Source of the DNA: an uncultured Alphaproteobacteria bacterium
GTDB taxonomy: Bacteria; Pseudomonadota; Alphaproteobacteria; HIMB59
NCBI GenBank assembly: GCA_902521155.1
Contig: CABYQR010000006.1
Location: 1 to 51,930 of the forward strand
Length of the DNA stretch: 51,930 nt
Reading direction: 5' to 3'
The position numbers and the translations under genes are program-made. Within the stretch, counting starts at the first letter, position 1; each line of letters opens with the position of its first letter. The notes under the pieces were generated by a model that searched no databases, was not told where the DNA came from, and saw only the letters and a program-made list of their open reading frames with translations. Below, in pieces: positions 16,208-25,363 of the stretch.

Positions 16208-17174
16208 TAAACGACAACTTAATCAAAAAAATTTTAACTTATACCTAAATAAGAATTTTAATGGAAAAGAAAAAATATTAATTTCTCTTTCGTGTGGTTT
16301 AGACAGTACCTTATTATTTTATCTAATTACAAAGTCTAATTTTTTTAAAAATGCGAATATATTCTTTGTTTTTTTTGATCATCAGAAAAGAGCTGAGGGT
16401 AAATTTGAAATTCAAAATTTTATCAATTACTATAGTATAAAAAAAAGCCAATATTTTATAAAAAAAATTAAAAAAGATTTATCTAATAGGGGTTTTCAAA
16501 ATTCTTCAAGACTAGCGAGACATGAATTTATTAATTCTTTATCAAAAAAAATAGGTATCGAAGATGTCTTCTTAGGTCATCATTTAGATGATATATACGA
16601 AACTTTTTTTTTAAGAGATATTCAGCAATCAAATGTATTTGGTTTAAAATCAATATTTAGTGATTATATTCTTGGCCTTAAATTTCATCGACCTTTAATA
16701 GAATACCCCAAAAAAAATATTCTTAACTTTGCCATTAAGAATAAAATTTTCTGGAGTGAAGATAGAACTAATTCTGAACTTGATTATACAAGAAATAAAA
16801 TTAGAAATTTTTTTATAAATAATAATAACTTGAACAAGATAGATAGAAAAAAAAATAACTATTCATATCTTAATAGTATTTTTGAATTGCAAAATAAATA
16901 TTTTATAAAACTTACAAAAAAAAAATATGAGATTAATTATAAGGATTTTAATTATTTAAATAATACCTTGAAACTCTTTGTTATTCAGTCCTTATATTAC
17001 GATTTAAGACATCATTTTAAAAGGCCAATTAGAAAAGATAGCTATTCAAACATAATCACACTTTTGAAAAACCCAAACAATATCAATACAGAAAGATCAA
17101 TTTTTGGTGGAAAAATAACTAGTTATAAGGGCAAAATATGTTTAAATCTTAATTTGGACTTTAAACGTAAATAA
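16200..17174 (+). CDS. tilS: tRNA(Ile)-lysidine synthase TilS
   Basis: TilS modifies the wobble cytidine of tRNA-Ile(CAU) to lysidine, needed to read AUA codons, which should be common in this AT-rich genome. The ATP-binding loop is SCGLDSTLL at 31-39, where the family has SGGxDS, and the second motif HHLDDIYETFFLR is at 127-139. Between them is SRLARHEF. The protein has 324 residues, somewhat shorter than E. coli TilS (432), so the C-terminal tRNA-binding part is reduced. The start is TTG, overlapping the cpoB stop by 8 bases, with no strong ribosome binding site. ftsH follows after 30 bases. Confidence 0.88.
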   Translation: MINKRQLNQKNFNLYLNKNFNGKEKILISLSCGLDSTLLFYLITKSNFFKNANIFFVFFDHQKRAEGKFEIQNFINYYSIKKSQYFIKKIKKDLSNRGFQNSSRLARHEFINSLSKKIGIEDVFLGHHLDDIYETFFLRDIQQSNVFGLKSIFSDYILGLKFHRPLIEYPKKNILNFAIKNKIFWSEDRTNSELDYTRNKIRNFFINNNNLNKIDRKKNNYSYLNSIFELQNKYFIKLTKKKYEINYKDFNYLNNTLKLFVIQSLYYDLRHHFKRPIRKDSYSNIITLLKNPNNINTERSIFGGKITSYKGKICLNLNLDFKRK

Positions 17175-17179
17175 AGATA

Positions 17180-17193
17180 ACTATATATATAGT
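17180..17193. promoter_or_regulatory. 14-bp perfect palindrome upstream of ftsH
   Basis: ACTATATATATAGT is its own reverse complement and lies 11 bases before the ftsH ATG, inside the 30-base tilS-ftsH gap. It contains a TATATAGT that could act as a -10 element. In a genome this AT-rich, short TA palindromes can arise by chance, so I rate it as a possible operator or promoter core only. Confidence 0.3.
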
Positions 17194-17204
17194 AATAATA
17201 AAAA

Positions 17205-19133
17205 ATGAAAAATTTTTCTAAAAATATCTTTGTTTGGATAATAATTAGCCTTATATTACTGGGTTTATTTAACGTTTTTAAAAATTCTCAAAATAATTAT
17301 TCCTCTATTACTTACACCTATTCTACTTTATTGAATAAGGCACAAACTGGCGAAATTAAATCAGTTGAAATTCAGGGTAATAATATTTTTGGTCAAACTA
17401 TGGATGGAGTTGAATTTACAACTTACGCTCCCAGAGACCCAAACCTTATTGAAACTTTAAGTGATAATGGTGTAGCAATAAATGCTAAACCCGAACAATC
17501 AGGTATGCACCCATTACTAAGTATATTTGTTTCTTGGTTTCCTATGCTCTTGTTAATTGGTGTCTGGATTTTCTTTATGCGACAAATGCAATCAGGAAAA
17601 GGTGGCGGCGCTTTGGGTTTTGGACGTTCAAAAGCCAAATTATTGAATGAAAACAAGCAAAGAGTTACCTTTAGTGACGTTGCGGGAATTGATGAAGCTA
17701 AGCAAGAGCTTGAAGAAGTAGTATCCTTCTTAAAAGACCCTCATAAATTTCAAAGATTAGGCGCAAAAATACCAAAGGGCGCTTTATTAGTAGGCCCCCC
17801 TGGCACAGGTAAGACTTTACTAGCCAGAGCAATAGCTGGTGAAGCTGGTGTTCCATTTTTTTCAATATCAGGTTCTGATTTTGTTGAAATGTTTGTTGGT
17901 GTAGGTGCTAGTCGTGTTAGAGATATGTTTGAACAGGGAAAAAAAAATGCTCCTTGTATTATATTCATTGATGAAATAGATGCTGTTGGAAGACATCGAG
18001 GTGCAGGTCTTGGTGGCGGTAATGATGAAAGAGAACAAACTCTTAATCAATTATTGGTTGAAATGGATGGTTTTGAGGCTAATGAAGGTGTGATTATTGT
18101 TGCAGCAACTAACAGGCCAGATGTTCTTGATCCGGCTTTACTTAGACCTGGAAGATTTGATAGACAAGTAGTTGTTCCAACTCCAGACATAATAGGTAGA
18201 GATAAAATCTTAAAAGTCCATACTAAGAAAATTAAAATGGATAAGTCTGTTAAGACAATCGCCATTGCAAGATCAACTCCAGGTTTCTCTGGTGCTGATT
18301 TAGCTAATATAGTAAACGAAGCAGCTTTAATAGCTGCGAGAAAGAATAAAAAAATTGTTACTATGGATGATTTTGAAGATGCAAAAGATAAAGTAATGCT
18401 TGGTACTCAGAATAAATCTAAAATTATTTCTGACTCTGAAAAAGAGGTTATTGCATATCATGAAGCAGGCCATGCCTTAGCTAACCTACATAGCAAGCAT
18501 GCTGATCCAATTTATAAGTCCTCTATAATCCCAACTGGAAGAGCTCTAGGTTTTGTAATGAGCGTTCCAGAGCAAGATAAGGTAATTCATCGCAAAGATG
18601 AGTACTTAGATAAACTTGTAGTCACAGTGGCTGCAAGAATAGCTGAAGAATTAATTTTTGGTCCAGAAAAGATTGGATCAGGTGCTGCTGGGGATATACA
18701 ACAAGTAACTAATCTTGCAAGAGCTATGGTAACACAAATGGGATATAGCGATAAATTAGGTAGAGTACGATACACTGGTAATCAAGAAGAAGTTTTTTTA
18801 GGTCACTCTGTTACACAATCTAAAAATATATCTGAAGAAACAGCTAGAATAATTGATCAAGAAGTAATCAGATTAGTTCAAGAAGCTGAAAGTAAAGCTA
18901 GAAATATTTTGACTGATAATATTAAAGATCTTCATGTGATTGCAAAAGGTCTCTTGGAATATGAGACCCTGACAGGAGAAGAAATTAAAAACCTTTTAAA
19001 AGGTATTAAGCCTAAGAGAGACGATGATCTTAATGATAGTTCAGATAGCTCTTCAGATCCATCTCAAAAGAGCTCAAATAAGGGTCCTTTACCTTCTTTT
19101 ACAAAAGATCAAAACTTTCCACTTCCAAATTAG
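17205..19133 (+). CDS. ftsH: ATP-dependent zinc metalloprotease FtsH
   Basis: FtsH is the membrane-bound AAA protease that degrades LpxC, RpoH and misfolded membrane proteins in E. coli, and both lpxC and rpoH lie in this window. It has TM helices at about 8-26 and 104-125 flanking a periplasmic loop, Walker A GPPGTGKT at 197-204, Walker B IIFIDEID at 252-259, the second region of homology with RPGRFDR at 314-320, and the zinc motif HEAGH at 419-423. The C-terminal tail is Ser/Asp/Lys-rich. The 642-residue length is standard. The order tilS-ftsH-glmM is the alphaproteobacterial one. Confidence 0.98.
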   Translation: MKNFSKNIFVWIIISLILLGLFNVFKNSQNNYSSITYTYSTLLNKAQTGEIKSVEIQGNNIFGQTMDGVEFTTYAPRDPNLIETLSDNGVAINAKPEQSGMHPLLSIFVSWFPMLLLIGVWIFFMRQMQSGKGGGALGFGRSKAKLLNENKQRVTFSDVAGIDEAKQELEEVVSFLKDPHKFQRLGAKIPKGALLVGPPGTGKTLLARAIAGEAGVPFFSISGSDFVEMFVGVGASRVRDMFEQGKKNAPCIIFIDEIDAVGRHRGAGLGGGNDEREQTLNQLLVEMDGFEANEGVIIVAATNRPDVLDPALLRPGRFDRQVVVPTPDIIGRDKILKVHTKKIKMDKSVKTIAIARSTPGFSGADLANIVNEAALIAARKNKKIVTMDDFEDAKDKVMLGTQNKSKIISDSEKEVIAYHEAGHALANLHSKHADPIYKSSIIPTGRALGFVMSVPEQDKVIHRKDEYLDKLVVTVAARIAEELIFGPEKIGSGAAGDIQQVTNLARAMVTQMGYSDKLGRVRYTGNQEEVFLGHSVTQSKNISEETARIIDQEVIRLVQEAESKARNILTDNIKDLHVIAKGLLEYETLTGEEIKNLLKGIKPKRDDDLNDSSDSSSDPSQKSSNKGPLPSFTKDQNFPLPN

Positions 19134-19160
19134 TCATAATTCTAATATTAAACTATTCAT

Positions 19161-20513
19161 ATGAGAATATTTGGAACTGATGGTATCAGAGGTCAGGTTG
19201 GTAAATACCCCTTAACCGCAGAAAACATACTTAAATTAGCAAAAGCCTCTTCACTAGTATTAAAAAAAAAGAATTCTATTTCCAGGGTAGTAATAAATAA
19301 AGATACACGTTTATCAGGTTATATCTACGAACCAGCTTTAACTGCTGGTTTTATTTCAATGGGCATAAATGTTGTCTTGGTAGGACCTTTACCGACACCC
19401 GCCTTAACTTTACTTAGTAAGTCATTAAGAGCTGACTTTTCTGTCATGATTACAGCTTCCCATAACCCATTCTTTGATAATGGTTTAAAGTTTTTCTCTA
19501 ATCAAGGTTATAAAATATCAATAGAGGAAGAAAATAAAATTGAGGATTATTTTTTTAATTACAACTTTGATAATTTTAAAATTAAACATTCTAATTATGG
19601 CAAAGCTGTAAGACTCAATGATGCTATGGGAAGATATTCTGAAGCTTTAAAAAGAAGTGCAGATCGGGAGTTAGATTATAGTAAAATCAAAGTTACTTTA
19701 GATTGTGCCAATGGAGCTGCATATAAAGTAGCACCTGAAGTTTTATTTGAAATGGGTGTTGATTTACACACAATAGCTGACAAACCCTCAGGAACAAATA
19801 TTAATGATAGGTGCGGATCATTATTCCCTAATAAAGCCTCCCAAGTAGTTAAAAAGAAAAAATGCAACATGGGAATATGTCTCGATGGCGATGGAGATAG
19901 AGTTATTTTAATTGACGAAAAGGGTGATGAGCTAAAGGGTGAAGAATTAATATTTATTTTTGCTAAATATTATTTAAAAAACAAATCTCTAAAAAAAAGG
20001 TCAAAAATAGTTACCAATGAGATAGCTAATTTTGGTTTAGACATAGCATTGAATAAATTAGGTCTAAAACTTATAAGAGTTAAGGTTGGAGATAAAAACA
20101 TTTTACAAGAAATACAAATAAATAATCATTTATTTGGTGGAGAACCCTCTGGTCATTTTATTTTTAGGGATGACTTATTAATTGGAGATGGCATGACAAC
20201 AGCTATAAGAATAATGTCTATAATGCTCAAAGAGGGAAAAAAGCTTTCAGAATTAAAAAAAGGTCTAGACTTACTGAGTGTCTTAGATATTAATCAAAAA
20301 ATTGACAGAGAAAGATTTTTCCAAAATGAGGATAAGATATATCGAAATTTAAATTTACTTTTAAGCAATAAGGAAATCTTTTTTAATATTAGGCCTTCAG
20401 GCACAGAGTCAGTTTTAAGAGTAAACTTGCAATATTATAAAAGAAATATAAAAGTAAACGTTCTGAATAAATTAAAAATAAATATAATCAAAATTATATC
20501 TGATGCTTGTTAG
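19161..20513 (+). CDS. glmM: Phosphoglucosamine mutase GlmM
   Basis: GlmM converts glucosamine-6-phosphate to glucosamine-1-phosphate, the second step of UDP-GlcNAc synthesis. The phosphoserine loop TASHNPFFDNG is at 98-108 with Ser100, the Mg site is LDGDGDRV at 241-248, and the substrate and phosphate loops are EPSGHF and RPSGTES. The 450-residue length is normal. It lies 27 bases after ftsH. Its stop overlaps the hisZ start by 11 bases. GlmU and GlmS are also in this window, so the whole route is within 35 kb. Confidence 0.96.
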   Translation: MRIFGTDGIRGQVGKYPLTAENILKLAKASSLVLKKKNSISRVVINKDTRLSGYIYEPALTAGFISMGINVVLVGPLPTPALTLLSKSLRADFSVMITASHNPFFDNGLKFFSNQGYKISIEEENKIEDYFFNYNFDNFKIKHSNYGKAVRLNDAMGRYSEALKRSADRELDYSKIKVTLDCANGAAYKVAPEVLFEMGVDLHTIADKPSGTNINDRCGSLFPNKASQVVKKKKCNMGICLDGDGDRVILIDEKGDELKGEELIFIFAKYYLKNKSLKKRSKIVTNEIANFGLDIALNKLGLKLIRVKVGDKNILQEIQINNHLFGGEPSGHFIFRDDLLIGDGMTTAIRIMSIMLKEGKKLSELKKGLDLLSVLDINQKIDRERFFQNEDKIYRNLNLLLSNKEIFFNIRPSGTESVLRVNLQYYKRNIKVNVLNKLKINIIKIISDAC

Positions 20514-21207
20514 TTCTTTCGACACTAAATATTCTAAACCAGCTTTTAAATATGAGTCTTTAGATAATAACTTTACTTCAATTTTATCTAAAAATAATAA
20601 GTTTTCTCGAATTTTTACATCTGTAGTGGAGAATCAAGAGTTAAAACTATCAACAGATATTTCTCTTAGGTCAGATATTACAGGACAAGTAATTAATACT
20701 ATTCTTACACATGATTATAAATCACCACATTATCTTTATTATATGGGAGATATATTTAAAAAAGATATTGTTAATAATCAGATAAAACAATACCGCCAAC
20801 ATGGAGTTGAAGTAATTAATTGTCCAAAGAGCGACTCCTTCAAAGAAGTTATGATAATTTTAGATAATATCTTATCTAAAATTCTACGAAAAAATTATAT
20901 TTATATTTTCACAGACCCTAAAATTAAGAATAAAAAAAACTATTTATTAGATGAAAAAACTAATAAAGATAACATTAGTAAATTTATTACTATTTTTAAG
21001 AATATAGTTAAATCCCCCTATGAATTAAATTTAGAAAAAAACTTTTTTTCCAAAGATTATCATCAAGATATATTTTTTTATGTTTATTCTTCTCAATCAA
21101 AAAAACTTTTGGCACAGGGTGGAGGCTATCAATATTTTAAAAATAAAAAAAATATTGAGGGTTTTGGATTTTCGTGCAATGTGGATAATTTGGCTGACTT
21201 AATCTAA
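20503..21207 (+). CDS. hisZ: Reduced ATP phosphoribosyltransferase regulatory subunit (HisZ-like)
   Basis: HisZ is a histidyl-tRNA synthetase-like subunit that activates short-form HisG in histidine synthesis. The product has 234 residues against a usual length of about 370-390. Retained features are the class II aaRS motif-2 region (LRSDITGQV, then YYMGDIFKK and QYRQHGVEVIN) and a C-terminal GGGYQYF ... GFGFSCNVDNLADL block, the counterpart of GGRYD and the usual final helix. The middle is shortened. Its place before purA is the alphaproteobacterial norm. The low identity means this is a probable call. It overlaps glmM by 11 bases and purA by 1. Confidence 0.72.
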   Translation: MLVSSFDTKYSKPAFKYESLDNNFTSILSKNNKFSRIFTSVVENQELKLSTDISLRSDITGQVINTILTHDYKSPHYLYYMGDIFKKDIVNNQIKQYRQHGVEVINCPKSDSFKEVMIILDNILSKILRKNYIYIFTDPKIKNKKNYLLDEKTNKDNISKFITIFKNIVKSPYELNLEKNFFSKDYHQDIFFYVYSSQSKKLLAQGGGYQYFKNKKNIEGFGFSCNVDNLADLI

Positions 21208-22460
21208 TGAATAAAGCAGTCATAGGATTACAATGGGGCGATGAGGGAAAAGGGAAAATAGTTGATTATCTCTCTGAAAACTTCGACTTAGTTACAAGGT
21301 ATCAGGGTGGAAATAATGCAGGACATACTGTAATTGTAGAAAATATCACTTATAAACTTAATTTAATTCCATCTGGTGTTATAAGAGGCAAAGTTTGTTT
21401 TCTAGGGCAAGGTATAGTCTTAGATCCTGATCATTTTATTCAGGAATATAAAAAAATTACTGAAAAAATAACAGATCCACGTATCTATCTCTCATCTAAT
21501 ATTCCACTGATATTAAATTATCATAAGCAACTTGATAGGATTAATGAGTCAATATTAACTGGAGAGAGCAAAATAGGAACAACTTCTAAAGGTATAGGAC
21601 CAGCCTATCAAGATAAGGTAGGTAGAAAAAGCATTAAACTTTATGATCTAACCAACCCTCACTCATTAAAAGAAAAATTATCATCAATAAAAAAATTTTA
21701 TGATCCTATTCTTAAGACTTTTGATGAAGATTTAATTGATATTGATAAAAATCTAGAATTATTGAATAATTTTTTTATTCAAGTTAAAAATCTGATAGTA
21801 GACAATAATGTAATTAAAAAAGATTATTTCAATAAGAAAATTTTATTTGAAGGAGCGCAAGGTGCATTATTGGATTTAGATCATGGTTCATATCCATTTG
21901 TTACTTCTTCCAATACTATTTCATCTAATATCTCAATTGGATCTGGACTCCAAGTAAATTATGAAACTATAGGAATCTTCAAAGCTTATGCAACCAGAGT
22001 GGGAAATGGACCCTTTCCATCTGAGTTATTTGATAAAATTGGTGATTATATCGCAGATAAGGGAGTTGAATTTGGAACTGTAACTAAAAGAAAAAGAAGA
22101 TGTGGCTGGTTAGATTTAGTATCATTGAAATATAGTTGTGAAATCAATAATGTAAAAGAATTATGTATTACTAAAGTTGACGTATTAAATGAATTAGATG
22201 AAATTAAAATTTGTAAGAGTTATGAAGGGAAACAATTCCAAGACATAAATTTTAGTGACAGTGCTTATTTAAGTAATTGTAAATTAAATGGATCTGATTT
22301 TGAAATATTTCCTAGCTGGGGTAATATTGATGGTATGATGAATTATGATCAATTACCCCAAAATTTAAAAAATTATGTTAATTTTATTGAAGAATATTTG
22401 AATTTACCGATTAAAATTGTTTCTCTAGGACCTGAGAGAAATCAGACAATTTTAAGATAA
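21207..22460 (+). CDS. purA: Adenylosuccinate synthetase
   Basis: The enzyme joins IMP and aspartate using GTP, the first committed step to AMP. The P-loop GDEGKGK is at 11-17 with Asp12, and NNAGHT near 37-42 carries the catalytic His. GTTSKGIGPAYQDK, the VGNGPFPSE segment and TKRKRRCGWLD near the middle are family landmarks. The 417 residues are slightly under the usual 430. The ATG shares a base with the hisZ stop. It faces rpoH with only one base between the two stops. Confidence 0.97.
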   Translation: MNKAVIGLQWGDEGKGKIVDYLSENFDLVTRYQGGNNAGHTVIVENITYKLNLIPSGVIRGKVCFLGQGIVLDPDHFIQEYKKITEKITDPRIYLSSNIPLILNYHKQLDRINESILTGESKIGTTSKGIGPAYQDKVGRKSIKLYDLTNPHSLKEKLSSIKKFYDPILKTFDEDLIDIDKNLELLNNFFIQVKNLIVDNNVIKKDYFNKKILFEGAQGALLDLDHGSYPFVTSSNTISSNISIGSGLQVNYETIGIFKAYATRVGNGPFPSELFDKIGDYIADKGVEFGTVTKRKRRCGWLDLVSLKYSCEINNVKELCITKVDVLNELDEIKICKSYEGKQFQDINFSDSAYLSNCKLNGSDFEIFPSWGNIDGMMNYDQLPQNLKNYVNFIEEYLNLPIKIVSLGPERNQTILR

Positions 22461-22461
22461 A

Positions 22462-23355
22462 TCACTCTTTGGTTAAAAGGTTATTTTCAGATATTAGTTT
22501 AATTTCTTCTTGTAGTTTTTTAATAGCCTTATTTTCGATTTGCCTAACTCTTTCTCGACTAATTGAGTATTTTTGACTCAAGTCTTCAAGCGTTTTCGTC
22601 TCTTCATCTAACCTTCTAGCAGTTAAAATTTCTAATTCACGAGGTTCAAGTTTTTTGACAGCTTGGTTATAAAGGGCTTTTCTTTTATCTAGGACATCAT
22701 TATCCTCAATTTTTTTTGCAGTATCAATTGTTTCATCTTCTACTTGGTCTATCCACTCTGAGTCGTTTTCATCATTAAGAGGGGTATTCAGAGAAAAATC
22801 CTTATTAAAAACCCTTCCTTCCATTTGTTTTACTTCATTTTCAGTCACTCCTAAATCCTCAGAAATCGATTTAATTTGATCATTAGTCAAATAGCCTTCT
22901 TCATATTTTTTTAATTGATTACGAAGTCTCCTTAAATTGAAAAAAAGTTTTTTTTGTGCAGCTGTTGTTCCAATTTTTACTAATGACCAACTATGTAATA
23001 CATATTCTTGTATGGAGGCTCTGATCCACCAAATTGCATAAGTCGCAAGTCGAAAGCCCTTATCGGGATCAAATTTTCTAATAGCTTGTATTAAACCCAA
23101 ATTACCCTCTGAAATTAAATCAAAAAGAGGAAGACCATATCCTTTATAGCCCAATGCTATCTTAGCAACTAGTCTCAAATGACTGGTGACAAGTTTTTGC
23201 GCAGCTTTTGTATCACCATTTTCTAACCAATCTATAGCAAGCTTTTTTTCCTCTTCGTCAGTAAGAATAGGAAACTGATTAATTTTTTTTAAATAAGGGT
23301 AAACATCATTTTCTGAAGTAATAACGGGAAGTAAATTTTTATTTTCAACGTTCAT
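22462..23355 (-). CDS. rpoH: RNA polymerase heat-shock sigma factor RpoH
   Basis: The 297-residue protein is a group 3 sigma factor. Region 2 shows LVTSHLRLVAKIALGYKGYG and the DLISEGNLGLIQAIRKFDPDKGFRLATYAIWWIR core. The RpoH box, QKKLFFNLRRLR, is at 134-145 and is diagnostic. Region 4 ends with YSISRERVRQIENKAIKKL. It is coupled to the upstream pseudouridine synthase by an ATGA overlap. In E. coli, RpoH is degraded by FtsH, encoded about 3 kb away here. Confidence 0.96.
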   Translation of the reverse strand: MNVENKNLLPVITSENDVYPYLKKINQFPILTDEEEKKLAIDWLENGDTKAAQKLVTSHLRLVAKIALGYKGYGLPLFDLISEGNLGLIQAIRKFDPDKGFRLATYAIWWIRASIQEYVLHSWSLVKIGTTAAQKKLFFNLRRLRNQLKKYEEGYLTNDQIKSISEDLGVTENEVKQMEGRVFNKDFSLNTPLNDENDSEWIDQVEDETIDTAKKIEDNDVLDKRKALYNQAVKKLEPRELEILTARRLDEETKTLEDLSQKYSISRERVRQIENKAIKKLQEEIKLISENNLLTKE

Positions 23356-24101
23356 TGTAATTTTGACTCTAAATCTCTCATATCAGAGGGCAGGTCACAA
23401 GTAATTATAATATTTTTTTGGGAATTTGGATGAATAAATTCTAATCTATGAGAATGCAGTGCTTGTCTCGGAAAATTAGAAATATAATCTTTAATCTGAA
23501 AAGATAAATTACTTAGCCTAAATTTTTGCTCTTTATTAAGTAAATAGCTCTTATCACCTATTATAGGTAAGCCTAAGGATGTTAAATGAACCCTTATTTG
23601 ATGAGTTCTTCCAGTAACAATTTCACAATTTAATAAACTTATTGAGCCAAAAAAAGTTTTTATATTTGTAACTTTAGTTAAAGCATTTTTTCCTTCTAAA
23701 TCAGAGATATTAAATTGAGTTCTTTTAATTTTATTTCTTACTATATTCTTATTAATTTCAATTTGATTTTGATTAAGAATTCCATATGAAAAAGCTAAAT
23801 AGTTTTTTTTTAACTCTCTTTTTTTAAACATCTCTTGTAATAATTTTTTAGAAATAATATTTTTTGATATTATTATTATACCACTAGTATCCTTATCAAG
23901 TCGATGAACAATCCCCTCTTTATTTTTCTCATCATCCTCAATATCAAAATTGCCATTTAAACTATCTTGTAAGTTAGGACTATCGTCATTCTCATTTTTT
24001 TTATGAGTTAGCAGACCTGAAGGCTTATTTAATATTGCTATATCATTGTCCTCATATAATATTTCTATTTGGAAATTGTTGTAAAAATATGAATTGTTCA
24101 T
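23352..24101 (-). CDS. RluA family pseudouridine synthase
   Basis: The 249-residue enzyme makes pseudouridine in RNA. The catalytic motif HRLDKDTSGIIII is at 66-78 with Asp69; NKPSGLLTH at 25-33 and GRTHQIRVHL later are family landmarks. It lacks the N-terminal S4 RNA-binding domain that RluC and RluD carry, starting instead directly at the catalytic core. Its neighbour rpoH is the usual partner of the alphaproteobacterial RluD gene, so it may be an RluD that has lost S4, but I do not assign the symbol. Only 7 bases separate its ATG from the divergent start. Confidence 0.88.
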   Translation of the reverse strand: MNNSYFYNNFQIEILYEDNDIAILNKPSGLLTHKKNENDDSPNLQDSLNGNFDIEDDEKNKEGIVHRLDKDTSGIIIISKNIISKKLLQEMFKKRELKKNYLAFSYGILNQNQIEINKNIVRNKIKRTQFNISDLEGKNALTKVTNIKTFFGSISLLNCEIVTGRTHQIRVHLTSLGLPIIGDKSYLLNKEQKFRLSNLSFQIKDYISNFPRQALHSHRLEFIHPNSQKNIIITCDLPSDMRDLESKLQ

Positions 24102-24108
24102 TGGATAA

Positions 24109-24381
24109 ATGTTAAAAAAAAAACTTCTTTTTAGTTTAGTTATTGTTCAGGGTATTTTAATACTGGCTGGCATAATAGCAATTGTCTTAGGTATTTTTTA
24201 TAAATTCAACAAGAGTGCCTCCTCATTAGATAAAATCAATCAAAATATCAATTTAAATCAAATATTTCTCTTAGATGAAAATCATTATCAGCAAAAGATA
24301 ATCGAAAATAACCAGGTTATTTTTCAAATAATTGAAATAAAATCCAATAAAATTATGAAAGAAGTCATAATTGATAAATAA
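24109..24381 (+). CDS. Small single-helix membrane protein (DUF6476-like position)
   Basis: The 90-residue product has one clear membrane helix near 7-31 (LFSLVIVQGILILAGIIAIVLGIFYKF) after a Lys-rich start, so the C-terminal 60 residues are likely periplasmic by the positive-inside rule. In several alphaproteobacteria a small DUF6476 membrane protein lies next to the rpoH-adjacent pseudouridine synthase gene, and this may be its counterpart; I see no decisive motif. It starts 7 bases from the divergent gene and overlaps the murG start by 11 bases. Confidence 0.65.
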   Translation: MLKKKLLFSLVIVQGILILAGIIAIVLGIFYKFNKSASSLDKINQNINLNQIFLLDENHYQQKIIENNQVIFQIIEIKSNKIMKEVIIDK

Positions 24382-25363
24382 GATCAATTATGTAGCTATA
24401 GCTGGGGACTCAGGAGGACACATATTCCCAGCAATTAAATATATTAATGAATTATCTCAAATTAAGAATCCTAAAAATATTTTATTTATTACTAATAATG
24501 TGGGGTCAGAATTTTGTGATCAAATAAACAGCAAAAATGTTAACTTATGTATTATAAATTCTAGAAATAAGTTTTTATTTATTTTAAATATTACAAAGTA
24601 TTTAATTCCGTTACTTATCAGAAATAGAAAGTTAATTCTTATTGGATTTGGTGGTTTTATCACAACACCAGTATTATATATATCAAAATTTTTTAATATT
24701 ATAAATTCAAATAAAATTTATATACATGAACAAAATTATATCTTAGGTTTAGCAAATAAGATTAATTATTTTATAGCTGATAAAGTATTTACATCATTCC
24801 CTTCCAAGAAATTAAACAAAAAAGAAATCTATGTTGGAAACTTTTTTAATAGCTTAGATAAAGATACTGAAGAATTAAACCAAAATTATATCAATATTTT
24901 ATTACTTGGTGGGAGTGGAGGTTCTTTAGAATTAAATAATATCTTACTTAGTAAATTAAAAAATTTAGATAAGGAATTACTTAATAAAGTAAAGCTATCA
25001 GTTCAAATCCCAATTAACTATTTCAAAAAATATCAAGAAAATTATCTCAAGATAATAAAAAATATAAATTTCTTTAAATTCAATAATAATCTTGACTATA
25101 CAAATTACGATTTAATTATTTCTAGATCTGGATCTGGATCTTTAAATGATATTTTGTATTGTACAGACTCTGTTTATTTTGTACCTCATCTCAACTCTAG
25201 AGATGGTCACCAATCTCTCAATCTAGACTTTTATAGAAAGCATAGTAATTTTTTAGATAAATTAGAAATTTTAGATTTTAAAAAAAAGACTAATCCATTT
25301 TATATCAACTCACTAATAAATCCCTTTTCAATAAATAAAATCATTTGCTATCTAACTAGATGA
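24371..25363 (+). CDS. murG: UDP-GlcNAc transferase MurG
   Basis: MurG adds GlcNAc to lipid I to form lipid II at the inner face of the membrane. The 330 residues carry the glycine-rich loops of the family in altered form: GDSGGHIFPA at 12-21 (usually GGTGGHxFPA), GFGGFITTP, GGSGGSLELN and SRSGSGSLND. HLNSRDGHQSLN near 277-288 matches the UDP-GlcNAc site region. The start is TTG, overlapping the previous gene. It overlaps murC in an ATGA junction. Upstream genes of the usual dcw cluster (ftsW, murD and so on) are not here. Confidence 0.88.
   Translation: MINKINYVAIAGDSGGHIFPAIKYINELSQIKNPKNILFITNNVGSEFCDQINSKNVNLCIINSRNKFLFILNITKYLIPLLIRNRKLILIGFGGFITTPVLYISKFFNIINSNKIYIHEQNYILGLANKINYFIADKVFTSFPSKKLNKKEIYVGNFFNSLDKDTEELNQNYINILLLGGSGGSLELNNILLSKLKNLDKELLNKVKLSVQIPINYFKKYQENYLKIIKNINFFKFNNNLDYTNYDLIISRSGSGSLNDILYCTDSVYFVPHLNSRDGHQSLNLDFYRKHSNFLDKLEILDFKKKTNPFYINSLINPFSINKIICYLTR

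Noticed and set aside
24152-24163. GTATTTTAATAC inverted repeat just inside the small membrane gene
   Set aside because: The arms are five bases of AT-rich sequence inside a hydrophobic helix coding region, easily due to chance.
25124-25143. Tandem GATCTG repeat in murG
   Set aside because: It encodes the glycine/serine loop SRSGSGSL within a conserved MurG motif, so it is coding constraint rather than a repeat element.
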